Shown here: piece by piece, positions 18,148 to 25,908 of the stretch | Layout: every line of letters starts with the position of its first letter | How positions within the stretch are numbered: position 1 is the stretch's first letter | Source of the DNA: CAVXEH01 sp963805305 | Lineage (GTDB): Bacteria; Chloroflexota; Limnocylindria; QHBO01 | NCBI GenBank assembly: GCA_963805305.1 | Contig: CAWDTM010000002.1 | Coordinates: forward strand, 1 to 64,000 | Reading direction: 5' to 3' | Length of the DNA: 64,000 nt | The notes under the pieces: generated by a model | What the model saw: only the letters and a program-made list of their open reading frames with translations | Database searches by the model: none | Told to the model about the DNA's origin: nothing | Program-made: the position numbers and the translations under genes

Positions 18148-19452
18148 ATGTTCGCTGACCACGTCCGGGTCTTCGTGGCCGCCGGCTCGGGCGGCGACGG
18201 GTCCACCTCGTTCCGCCGCGAGGCTCACGTTCCCCGTGGAGGGCCGGACGGAGGCGACGGCGGGCGTGGAGGCGACGTGACGCTCGTGGCCGAGGCCGGC
18301 ATGACCACGCTCGCGGACTACCGCCGCCGTCGGCACTTCCGTGCCAAGCCCGGCGGTCGGGGCTCCGGGCGGCGATCCCACGGGCGGAACGGCCAGGCGG
18401 TGACCATGCCGGTTCCCCCGGGAACCGTGGTCCGGGACGAGGACGGCGGGTGGATCGGTGAGCTGCTGGTCGCCGGCGACCGGCTCGTGGTCGCGCACGG
18501 CGGTCGCGGAGGTCGGGGCAACGTCCATTTCGCATCCGCGACCCATCGGGCGCCGCGCCACTACGAGAAGGGGGACCCCGGCGAGGAGCGATGGCTGGAG
18601 CTGGAGCTCAAGTCCATCGCCGACATCGGCCTGGTGGGAGCGCCCAACGCCGGGAAGTCAACCCTCCTGGCGGCCCTGACCGCTGCGACGCCGCGCGTCG
18701 GTGCCTATCCGTTCACGACGACCAGCCCGAACCTGGGGGTCCTGGCGGTGGGGGACGATCCCGAGCTCGACGAGCGCACGGCCGTGCTCGCAGACGTGCC
18801 GGGGCTCATCGAAGGCGCCCACGCCGGCCAGGGGCTTGGCCACGAATTCCTGCGGCACGTGGAGCGCACGCGGGTCCTGCTGGGGGTGGTCAACGGCGAC
18901 GCAACCGACCCGGTCGAGGAGTGGCGCGGGGTCCTCGAGGAGCTGCGGCTCCACGACCCGACCCTCCTTGAGCGGCCGATGCGGATCGTGGTCACCAAGC
19001 TGGATCTCCCCGAGGTCCGCGATCGCTGGCCATCCGTTCGCGATGCACTGCGCGGCGATGCGGCCGCGGACGCGGGGCGGCGACCCATTGGCGTGTCGGC
19101 GCACGACGGGACGGGGATCGGCGAGCTGCGCGCGGCTCTCGCCCACGCGCTCGACGAGGCGGCCCTGCGCGCGGCGGCGCAACCGCCGGGAAGCGAAGAG
19201 ATGCGCGTCCATCGCTTCGACCCGCTCGAATCAGGATGGCAGGTCGTTGCCGAGAAGGACGGGCTCCGCATTCGCGGCCGTCGGATAGAAGAGGCGGCGA
19301 ACCGCACCGACTTCACGAACGAGGAGTCGCGGGAACGCTTCGCACGCCTGCTCGAGCGGATGGGCATCGAGGCGGAGCTTCGCCGCCTTGGCGCGGAGGT
19401 GGGCACCACGGTGCGCATCGGCGCCGCGGAGCTCGAATGGGAGGAGGAATGA
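18148..19452 (+). CDS. obgE: GTPase Obg/CgtA
   Basis: The ribosome-associated GTPase for late 50S assembly and stress response. The glycine-rich Obg domain occupies about residues 1-155 (VFVAAGSGGDGSTSFRRE, GGPDGGDGGRGGDV). The GTPase domain has G1 GAPNAGKST (about 163), G3 DVPGL and G4 TKLD. A C-terminal OCT domain (GWQVVAEKDGLRIRGRRIEE) follows. The start at ATG 18148 (MFADHVRVFVAAG) matches the family and lies 7 nt after a TATGAT box (18135-18140), so the mRNA may be leaderless. The stop overlaps the nadD start (ATGA). obgE-nadD-rsfS is a widespread gene order. Confidence 0.95.
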   Translation: MFADHVRVFVAAGSGGDGSTSFRREAHVPRGGPDGGDGGRGGDVTLVAEAGMTTLADYRRRRHFRAKPGGRGSGRRSHGRNGQAVTMPVPPGTVVRDEDGGWIGELLVAGDRLVVAHGGRGGRGNVHFASATHRAPRHYEKGDPGEERWLELELKSIADIGLVGAPNAGKSTLLAALTAATPRVGAYPFTTTSPNLGVLAVGDDPELDERTAVLADVPGLIEGAHAGQGLGHEFLRHVERTRVLLGVVNGDATDPVEEWRGVLEELRLHDPTLLERPMRIVVTKLDLPEVRDRWPSVRDALRGDAAADAGRRPIGVSAHDGTGIGELRAALAHALDEAALRAAAQPPGSEEMRVHRFDPLESGWQVVAEKDGLRIRGRRIEEAANRTDFTNEESRERFARLLERMGIEAELRRLGAEVGTTVRIGAAELEWEEE

Positions 19453-20066
19453 GGCCGCCGCGGCGCAGGATCGGGATCCTGGGTGGCACGTTCGACCCTC
19501 CGCACGTGGGGCACCTGTGGCTGGCGACGCTGGCCGCCGACACGCTCGCCCTCGACGCGGTCCTCTTCATGCCGGCCGCGCGGCCGCCGCACAAACGTGG
19601 CCGGCCCATGACCGCGGCTCCGGACCGGCTCGAAATGACCCGGCTCGCCATCGCTGGCGACCCGTTGCTCGAGCTGTGCACCATCGAGATGGAGCGGCCG
19701 GGGCCCTCGTACACGATCGACAGCGTCGCCGAGCTCCAGCGCCTGCGCGGCTCGGAGACGGAGCTCGTCCTGGTGATGGCGGCCGATTCCTTCGCCGAGA
19801 TCGACACCTGGCGCGAACCGGACCGGCTTCTCGCCCTGGTCGAGTGGGCGGTCGGGCCGCGACCCGGCTCCGCACCACCCGACCCCGTCGCGCTTGCGGA
19901 GCGCTTCGGCGACCACGCGCCCCGGGTCAACCTCCTGGATGGCCCGGGTCTCGACGTCAGCGCGAGCGAGATCCGCGCCCGGGTGGCATCCGGTCGCGCC
20001 ATCCGTTACCTTGTGCCTCGAGCCGTTGAGGCGCTGATCGCGGATCGGCACCTCTACCGCGGCTGA
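19449..20066 (+). CDS. nadD: Nicotinate-nucleotide adenylyltransferase
   Basis: NadD joins nicotinate mononucleotide and ATP to make deamido-NAD, the penultimate step of NAD synthesis. The nucleotidyltransferase signature GGTFDPPHVGHLWLA is at residues 11-25, PAARPPHKRG follows, and VSASEIRARVASGRAIRYLVP holds the SxSxxR motif. The 205-residue length is normal. A strong GGGAGGAGG site lies immediately before ATG 19449, which overlaps the obgE stop. Confidence 0.94.
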   Translation: MRPPRRRIGILGGTFDPPHVGHLWLATLAADTLALDAVLFMPAARPPHKRGRPMTAAPDRLEMTRLAIAGDPLLELCTIEMERPGPSYTIDSVAELQRLRGSETELVLVMAADSFAEIDTWREPDRLLALVEWAVGPRPGSAPPDPVALAERFGDHAPRVNLLDGPGLDVSASEIRARVASGRAIRYLVPRAVEALIADRHLYRG

Positions 20067-20092
20067 TTGCGACCCCGCACGGAGCAGCACAC

Positions 20093-20464
20093 CTGGCCGA
20101 ACCCGTCCGAACCGTCCTCACGGACCCGTCCGAGCTCGCGCATCGGATCGTTGACGTTGCCTCCGACAAGAAGGCGAGTGACGTCGTCCTGCTGCGCACG
20201 GCCGAGGTCACGACGATGGCGGACTTCTTCGTGATCTGCTCGGGCCGCAGCGATCGCCAGGTCCATGCCCTTGCCGGGGCCATCGTCGACGCGCTGCGCG
20301 AGGACGGGGTGCGGCCGCTGGGTGTCGAAGGGACCAGCGCCGCACGCTGGGTCCTCATCGACTACGGGAGTGTCATCGTCCACGTCTTCGCCCCGGACGA
20401 GCGCGAGTACTACGGGCTGGAGCGGCTCTGGAGCAACGCCGCCCAGGTGGTTCGCATCGTCTGA
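20093..20464 (+). CDS. rsfS: Ribosome silencing factor RsfS
   Basis: RsfS (RsfA/YbeB) binds ribosomal protein L14 and blocks joining of the subunits when nutrients are low. The core is ADFFVICSGRSDRQVHALAGAI, GVEGTSAARWVLIDYGSVIVHVF and EREYYGLERLW. The first ATG (20216) would remove the conserved N-terminal helix and strand (ELAHRIVDVASDKKASDVVLL), so it cannot be the start. No ATG, GTG or TTG precedes it in frame. CTG 20093 with GGAG eight bases upstream is the best candidate and gives 123 residues. CTG 20063, overlapping the nadD stop, is the other. Confidence 0.88.
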   Translation: MAEPVRTVLTDPSELAHRIVDVASDKKASDVVLLRTAEVTTMADFFVICSGRSDRQVHALAGAIVDALREDGVRPLGVEGTSAARWVLIDYGSVIVHVFAPDEREYYGLERLWSNAAQVVRIV

Positions 20465-20565
20465 GCGCTTGCCGCAGGATGACCGGTGGGTACTGCGGAG
20501 GTACCAGTCGGAACTACCCCGGTACTCCTATTGAGCCGGCAACGGCCCGAATCCATGCTCGATCC

Positions 20566-20826
20566 ATGCACGAGCGAACGTTGGCCGAGCCATCCACGGA
20601 GCGCTGCCGATTCTGCGGCGGCGACCTCCTGACGAGCGTCTTCGACACCACCTTCCGGGACACGACCGCCGACGAGCGGCTCTTCTTCGCCATCCCGGGC
20701 GCGCTGTGCATCCCGTGCCGCCAGCTCTACGTGGACCAGCAGCTGATCGGCATCCTGGGGCTCTCGGAGGCGCGCTGCACCTTCGCGATCGAGAGCGATC
20801 GCGTGCTCCGCTCGACCGCCGCCTGA
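20566..20826 (+). CDS. YgiT-type zinc-ribbon protein
   Basis: An 86-residue protein with a four-cysteine zinc ribbon, CRFCGG near residue 13 and CIPCRQ near 45, spaced like the N-terminal zinc domain of MqsA/YgiT antitoxins. Here the C-terminal half ends in ARCTFAIESDRVL and has no visible helix-turn-helix, and no toxin-like gene is adjacent. So it is a stand-alone zinc-ribbon protein rather than a demonstrable antitoxin. ATG 20566 is chosen because it leads directly into the ribbon; the frame extends further upstream. Its role is unknown. Confidence 0.6.
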   Translation: MHERTLAEPSTERCRFCGGDLLTSVFDTTFRDTTADERLFFAIPGALCIPCRQLYVDQQLIGILGLSEARCTFAIESDRVLRSTAA

Positions 20827-20853
20827 CCCTTCATTGATCCGGTAGCCCTCCGG

Positions 20854-20885
20854 CGACGCCACCCCGCAGCCGCGGGGCTGCGTCG
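20854..20885. terminator. GC-rich hairpin between convergent genes
   Basis: CGACGC (20854-20859) pairs with GCGTCG (20880-20885), and CCCCG/CGGGG can pair inside. It lies between the zinc-ribbon gene and convergent holA and is a plausible two-way terminator without a T tract. Confidence 0.4.
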
Positions 20886-20904
20886 TGTCCGGGATCTGCC
20901 TCGG

Positions 20905-21939
20905 TCAGTGCCCGGCGACCCGCGTGGCGAGCAGGTACTCACCAAGCCAGGCGGCCACCGCGGACTCCGGCTCGACGCGGTTCTCCTTGATGGCGAGGTC
21001 GGCCTCGAACAGGCCCTGCAGCATCGCTTCGAGCTCCACGAGCCGATAGCGACGTGCCGCCGCGGTGATCCGTTCCGCCGTCCTGGCGCTTCCACGGCCC
21101 ACCGCCCGGGTGAGCTCCGCGGGTGTCGCCCCGCGCGCAGCGAGATCAGCCGCCACGATGAGGTCGGCGATCCGCGCGTGGAGCGACGCGGTGATACGCA
21201 GGACCGGCTGTCCTTCGTCAAGGGCGCGGCGCAGGGCGTCCGCCGCCGCCGCCGGCTCGCGGCGATCCACGGCGTTCGTGACGGCGAAGACCGATGCGGG
21301 CCGGGTGTCCGGTGTCAGGAGCTCGACGTCCTCCACCCCAACGGGGCGCGGGCCGGCATGCGTCGACAGCTTCCGCAGCTCCGAGTCCACGACACGCGTC
21401 TGTTCGCCGCGCTCGATGTCGGTCTCCCATACGGCACCGCCGACGCGTTCGGCGAGGAGGGCCGCCGCGCGGGGCTCAAGCTCGATCCCCAGCACGGCGG
21501 CGCGCCGGCGGGTCCAGCCGCTCAGCTCGGCCCGGCGTGGCGCCAGGCGTTCGACCACGGTCCCGCCACGTTCGCGGACCGCATCGGCGAGCCTGCGAAG
21601 GAGCGCCGGCGGTCGTGACGCATCCCGTGACGGTCGCTCCTCGAGGAGCGCGAGGGCAGCGCCATCGGGCAGCTGACGCACCAGCGCCACGAGCTTCTCG
21701 GCGGCCGCCCCGGAGCGCCCCGCAGCTCGGAGGGGACGGCGCAGGACCACGAGGTGCGGCCCGAAGAGACCAATCGAGGCCGCCTCGATCCGTGCCTGGT
21801 CCAGGATCGCCTCGTCCGGTGAGCGATCCGGAAGCAGATCCGTGCGCTGGACGTCGCCCAGCTCGTGGGCGAGCGCGTCGATCACCTCGTCGAGGCCAAG
21901 GGCGTCGTCGCCGTGCGCGAGCAGCAGGCTGACCGTCAC
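20905..21939 (-). CDS. holA: DNA polymerase III delta subunit
   Basis: Delta opens the sliding clamp within the clamp-loader complex. The 344-residue protein has the family layout: an N-terminal AAA+-like domain starting VSLLLAHGDDALGLDEVIDAL, a lid domain, and a C-terminal helical collar with ALRRALDEGQPVLRITASLHARIADLIVAADLAARG and a final AWLGEYLLATRVA. There is no functional Walker A, as expected for delta. GTG 21939 overlaps the stop of the upstream HD gene. The cluster comEA-comEC-HD-holA is common in several phyla. Confidence 0.88.
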   Translation of the reverse strand: MTVSLLLAHGDDALGLDEVIDALAHELGDVQRTDLLPDRSPDEAILDQARIEAASIGLFGPHLVVLRRPLRAAGRSGAAAEKLVALVRQLPDGAALALLEERPSRDASRPPALLRRLADAVRERGGTVVERLAPRRAELSGWTRRRAAVLGIELEPRAAALLAERVGGAVWETDIERGEQTRVVDSELRKLSTHAGPRPVGVEDVELLTPDTRPASVFAVTNAVDRREPAAAADALRRALDEGQPVLRITASLHARIADLIVAADLAARGATPAELTRAVGRGSARTAERITAAARRYRLVELEAMLQGLFEADLAIKENRVEPESAVAAWLGEYLLATRVAGH

Positions 21940-22499
21940 GATTGCGTCCCCGCCTCCCAGGCCCCGCGCAGCCGCTGCACGATTTCCGTGACCCCGATAC
22001 CGGTCACCTCTGAGAGCTCCGCCTCGAGCGCGTGCGCCGGCCGCCGCGCCGCCTCGATCGCCTCCCGGTATTCGGGGTAGCGCTCAGCCATCCCGTCAAG
22101 GCGCTCGTCGATCGTCAGGAACGTCTGCTCGACGTGCTTGTCGGCAAGGCTCACGATCACCGGCTCCCAGCCGCGGGGGAACCGATCCTCGTCGATGAGG
22201 CAGCTCACCGGATGCGACGAGACCGCAGCGGCAAGCTCGCCGAATCCCATCGCCTCGAGCATTCGTGCGCCCACCTCGCCGTGGGGGCCGCCGGTTCGCC
22301 GCGTTGTCACCTTGTCGATGTCATGGAGGAGGGCGGCGGCCTCGACCACGGCAAGGTCCACGGGGATGCCCGCCGCCTCGACCATCCGCGCGGCGGCGAC
22401 CGCGACACGCGCCACACCCTCCGAGTGGCGGACGATGCCGTCCGGGAGCCGGCGGCCGGCCAGGATCCTCGCCGCCTCCTCGCGATCGGGAACTGCCAT
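21936..22499 (-). CDS. HD-domain phosphohydrolase (HDIG type)
   Basis: A 187-residue HD hydrolase. The metal ligands are RHSEGVARVA (first His), LLHDIDK (HD pair), a His in GGPHGEVG and a late LADKHVEQ Asp. Related proteins act on nucleotides or signalling phosphates; the substrate here is unknown. ATG 22499 keeps the first His in place. A TAGCAT hexamer (22511-22506, minus strand) lies 6 nt before the start, so a leaderless transcript may begin inside the end of comEC. The stop overlaps the holA start. Confidence 0.75.
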   Translation of the reverse strand: MAVPDREEAARILAGRRLPDGIVRHSEGVARVAVAAARMVEAAGIPVDLAVVEAAALLHDIDKVTTRRTGGPHGEVGARMLEAMGFGELAAAVSSHPVSCLIDEDRFPRGWEPVIVSLADKHVEQTFLTIDERLDGMAERYPEYREAIEAARRPAHALEAELSEVTGIGVTEIVQRLRGAWEAGTQS

Positions 22500-24973
22500 G
22501 TGCCGATGCTACCCGGTTGCCCGTCCTGTGTGCCCGCGAGCCCAGGTCGGGGCGCGACTGCGACACGCTCGGCGCCGGACCGCGCCGGATGGGGTGGTCC
22601 TGTGCGTCCCCGGGCCACGACGGACCAGGTCGCGCCGTCGGATCGGACCTCGATTGTTCCGTCGAGGTCGGTGCGCAGCACCCGGACGCCGGCATCGGCG
22701 AGCACCTTCAGGGTGTCCGGGCTGGGGTGGCCGTACTCGTTCGCCGTTCCCACGCTGACGAGGCCCACCACCGGATGGACCGCCGCCACGAAGGCCGGCG
22801 TCGTCCCCGAGTTCGAGCCGTGATGGCCCACCTTCAGGACGTCGACGGCGCCGAGCTCATCGCGTGCGGCGAGGAGTGCCTCCACAGGTGCCTCGGCGTC
22901 ACCGGTCAGCAGCGCGCCGAATCGACCGAAGCGAAGGAGCCCGACGACCGACGCGTTGTTGATGTCGCCGGCGGGCAGCGGCCCGGCGACATCGGCGTCG
23001 CCGGGGTACAGGAGCCCGACGGTCGTCCGTGCGTCGAGCCGCACGCTGGCGCCTGCGCGTGCCAGCTGGTAGGTCGTCCCGGGCTTGTCGGCCACCAGCG
23101 CCAGGACCTGCGCATAGGCGGGGTTCGGGTAGGGCCGGCCGCCGTCGAGCAGGGTCCGCACCCGGAAGCGCCGCAGCGCGTCGGGCAGGCCGCCGACGTG
23201 GTCCTGGTGTGGATGCGTGAGGAGCACGACGTCGATCGAACGGCGCCACCAGGGGAGTGCGCTGCCGAGGCGCCGCAGCGTGACGTCCGGGTCCGGGCCG
23301 CCGTCGACCAGCATCGCCGCGCCCGAGGGAGCCACGACCAGGATTGCGTCACCCTGACCGACGTCGAGCATGACCAGGTGGAGTCGGCCATCGGGCAGGG
23401 TCGCGAGGGTCGTGATCCCCAGCACCACGACCAGCGCCCCCAGGCTCCGCCGCGGCGTCGCGACGGCGTGCGCCGCGATACGCGCGGGCGCCGTCAGCGT
23501 CCGAAGTACTCCCCTCGCCGTGCGCCACGCGCGCTGGCCGAGCGTCCGGTCACCGAGGACCACCGGTGCAGCGCTTGATGCGCGTCTGGCCCTGCGCCGA
23601 CCCTGCCAGGCGATGACCAGCGCGGGATACCATCCCAGCGCCAGAGCGGGCGGCATGCTGACAGGCAGCGAGGCGAACGGGATTGAGGCCACCAGGCTGC
23701 CGGTGGCGATCATGGCCCGCAGGCCCAGCCATGCGGCACCTCCGGCCAGCCACGCCGCGGCGTCAGCGAGCAGGGGAACGGGCAGGGCAGTGGAGAGCAG
23801 CCCGACGGGCGCCGCGACGGCGCACGCGAGCATGACGAGCGGCACCATGGGTGTGACCAGCACGTTGGCAAGCGGGGCGACGAGGCTCAGGCGCTCGAAG
23901 GTGAGCAGGATCACCGGCAGCGTCGCCAGCTGGGCGGCCAGGGTCAGGGCCACGGGCTCACGGACCCATCCCGGCCAGCCGTCCAGACGCGCCGCGAAGG
24001 ACGCGCCGAAGGCGATCAGGCCCGCGGTCGCCAACAGGGACAGCTGGAACCCCACGTCCCACAGAACCGCGGGTGCGACCACCAGCATCACGAGCGCCGC
24101 GAGCATGAGCGCCGAGGCGGCGTGGGCACGGGACCCTGCCTGTCTGCCCAGCAGCATGGCCGCAGCCATGAGCGCCGCACGCACCACCGATGGGCTCGAT
24201 CCGACCAGCACGACATAGCCGCCGATGGCCGCGAGGGTCAGGGACGGGACGAGCAGGCGGCCGCCGGCGCGCGCCGCCACCCCATCGAGGAGGCGGGCGA
24301 TGAGCGCGGCCACGATCGCGATGTTCCACCCGGAGATCGCCACGACGTGCGTCAGACCGGCGGTGGCGAAGGCCGCGTTCACCGCCGGGTCGATGGCGGT
24401 CCGCACGCCGAGCAGGATCCCGGCGCCCAATGCCGCCTCCGGCTCGGGGACGATCGCATCCAGCCCGCCCAGCAGCGCCGCGCGGGCGCCGGCGACCACT
24501 CGCCCCGCACTCGCCTGCTCTGGATGGGCGATCGTTGCATCGAAGGCACGCGCGATGGCGCCGATGCCCTGGCGCGCCAGGTATGCGCGGTAGGCGAAGC
24601 CGTCGAAGTCCTGCGGTGCCTCCAGCCGGGCCCCGAAAGCGACGACGTCGCCACTGCCGATGTCGAGCGCACGCGGCAGCCAGGCGACGATCCGCCCGCG
24701 GGCCGGGCGTCCGTCGATGCGGACCGCATCGAGGACGATCTGCTGGCGGTCCTCCCTGGGCCGCGGATCGTCGACCACCGTGCCCTGCACGGTGACCACG
24801 TCCGAGCGCTCCGCGTCGGCCAGGAAGCCGGCCACGCTGCCTCGTCCGGTGGCCAGGCCAGAGGCCGCCCCGCGCCAAGCGCCGAGCGCCACGCCGGCCG
24901 CCATCGCCCCCGCCAGGATCATCACGCCGAGAACGCGCGGATGCGATGGTCTCGCGGCCGTCGCGATGACCAC
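22307..24973 (-). CDS. comEC: DNA uptake channel ComEC, main reading frame
   Basis: ComEC forms the inner-membrane channel through which single-stranded DNA enters during transformation. An OB-like N-terminal domain (DDPRPREDRQQIVLDAVRIDG) is followed by the competence membrane domain with about ten helices (LTHVVAISGWNIAIVAALI) and a metallo-beta-lactamase-like domain (MLDVGQGDAILVV, THPHQDHVGGL, GHHGSNSG). This frame starts at GTG 24973 but lacks the first two helices, which lie upstream in another frame. It also runs 193 bp into the HD gene, where the tail (rich in R, S and P) looks like antiphase reading. One or two indels, real or assembly errors, are the simplest explanation. Confidence 0.85.
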   Translation of the reverse strand: MVIATAARPSHPRVLGVMILAGAMAAGVALGAWRGAASGLATGRGSVAGFLADAERSDVVTVQGTVVDDPRPREDRQQIVLDAVRIDGRPARGRIVAWLPRALDIGSGDVVAFGARLEAPQDFDGFAYRAYLARQGIGAIARAFDATIAHPEQASAGRVVAGARAALLGGLDAIVPEPEAALGAGILLGVRTAIDPAVNAAFATAGLTHVVAISGWNIAIVAALIARLLDGVAARAGGRLLVPSLTLAAIGGYVVLVGSSPSVVRAALMAAAMLLGRQAGSRAHAASALMLAALVMLVVAPAVLWDVGFQLSLLATAGLIAFGASFAARLDGWPGWVREPVALTLAAQLATLPVILLTFERLSLVAPLANVLVTPMVPLVMLACAVAAPVGLLSTALPVPLLADAAAWLAGGAAWLGLRAMIATGSLVASIPFASLPVSMPPALALGWYPALVIAWQGRRRARRASSAAPVVLGDRTLGQRAWRTARGVLRTLTAPARIAAHAVATPRRSLGALVVVLGITTLATLPDGRLHLVMLDVGQGDAILVVAPSGAAMLVDGGPDPDVTLRRLGSALPWWRRSIDVVLLTHPHQDHVGGLPDALRRFRVRTLLDGGRPYPNPAYAQVLALVADKPGTTYQLARAGASVRLDARTTVGLLYPGDADVAGPLPAGDINNASVVGLLRFGRFGALLTGDAEAPVEALLAARDELGAVDVLKVGHHGSNSGTTPAFVAAVHPVVGLVSVGTANEYGHPSPDTLKVLADAGVRVLRTDLDGTIEVRSDGATWSVVARGRTGPPHPARSGAERVAVAPRPGLAGTQDGQPGSIGTWQFPIARRRRGSWPAAGSRTASSATRRVWRVSRSPPRGWSRRRASPWTLPWSRPPPSSMTSTR

Positions 24974-24989
24974 GGCCGCGGTGCAGGCG

Positions 24990-25107
24990 AGGACACGAGG
25001 ATCGTGACGCCCAGGTAGGGCGGGGGAGCCTGGGCCGGGTCTGCCAGCAGGACTCCCGCCGACACCCCGGCCAGGAATGCGGGGAGCGGGAGCGCGGCGC
25101 GGGACAT
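24990..25107 (-). other. comEC: N-terminal segment of comEC in a different frame
   Basis: From ATG 25107 this frame encodes MSRAALPLPAFLAGVSAGVL and then PPPYLGVTILV, that is a first helix and the start of a second, as expected at the ComEC N-terminus. Near 24990 the hydrophobic reading passes to the main comEC frame (LACTAAVVIATA). Adding one base within the TCCTCG stretch on the minus strand would join both into one continuous protein. Confidence 0.65.
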
Positions 25108-25143
25108 GGGAGCCGGCCGGCGCGATGCCGCCTCGTCCCTGCC

Positions 25144-25821
25144 TCAGACCGTGATCCGGTCGCGGATCGCGGCGAGCTGTGAGGCGCTGAGCACTTTGCG
25201 CTCGACGAGCTCGTCGAGGGTCCGGAAGGGCTGCTCCGTGCGGGCCGCGACGATCTTGTCGATGGTCGCGGGGCCAATCCCCGGCAACGCGTCGAGCGCG
25301 TCCGTCGAGGCGGTGTTGAGATTCACGAGCCCGCTGCCGCCATCCGTTCCACCCCCTCCCGTTCCGCCTCCCGCCGCAACCTCCCCCATGCGCGGGACGT
25401 AGACCTGATCTCCGTCCGCGAGGGTCGCCGCCAGGTTCAGCCCGTGTGCCGACGCCGCGAGATCGGCATCGGAGGCATAGCCACCGGCAGCGGCGATGGC
25501 ATCTGCGATGCGTGATCCGCCCGGGAGGCGACGGATCCCCGGTTCCGCGACCGCGCCCTCCACGTCCACGACCAGGCCCGCGGGGGCTTCGCTGGCGATG
25601 GCGGGCGATGCGCCGGCGATGGGGGCGGTCGCCAACGGGTCGAGCGCCGGGGCCGCCGGCGAGACGGGCGCCATGACCAGCAGCCAGACGGCGATACCGG
25701 CGAGGACGAGCGAGCCGGCGATGCCGGCCAGCAGGACGCGATCCACGAGCGGCACGGGCAGCAGCCCTCCGAGCGGAGGCGAGGGTGGTTCGACTGCGTC
25801 CGAGGTCCGGCGCCCGGGCAC
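25144..25821 (-). CDS. comEA: Competence DNA receptor ComEA
   Basis: ComEA is the membrane-anchored protein that binds incoming double-stranded DNA. The 225 residues comprise a short cytoplasmic start, one helix (VLLAGIAGSLVLAGIAVWLLV), an Ala/Pro linker, an SLBB domain (LVVDVEGAVAEPGIRRLPGG), a Gly-rich linker, and a C-terminal tandem helix-hairpin-helix (VNLNTASTDALDALPGIGPA). That is the standard Gram-positive ComEA architecture. It starts with GTG at 25821 and lies just upstream of comEC in one operon. Together with comEC it suggests potential for natural transformation; no pilus genes are in the window. Confidence 0.92.
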   Translation of the reverse strand: MPGRRTSDAVEPPSPPLGGLLPVPLVDRVLLAGIAGSLVLAGIAVWLLVMAPVSPAAPALDPLATAPIAGASPAIASEAPAGLVVDVEGAVAEPGIRRLPGGSRIADAIAAAGGYASDADLAASAHGLNLAATLADGDQVYVPRMGEVAAGGGTGGGGTDGGSGLVNLNTASTDALDALPGIGPATIDKIVAARTEQPFRTLDELVERKVLSASQLAAIRDRITV

Positions 25822-25908
25822 TCGGCGCCGGGCCCCGGAAGCAGGGACGCAGGCTAGGCCGTGACGCCTTACCGGCCGGTTACGCGCGGGTTTGGCTGAT
25901 GGTCGCGC

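Noticed and set aside
20566..20826. YgiT/MqsA-type toxin-antitoxin system
   Set aside because: Only the zinc-ribbon half is present; no helix-turn-helix and no toxin gene next to it.
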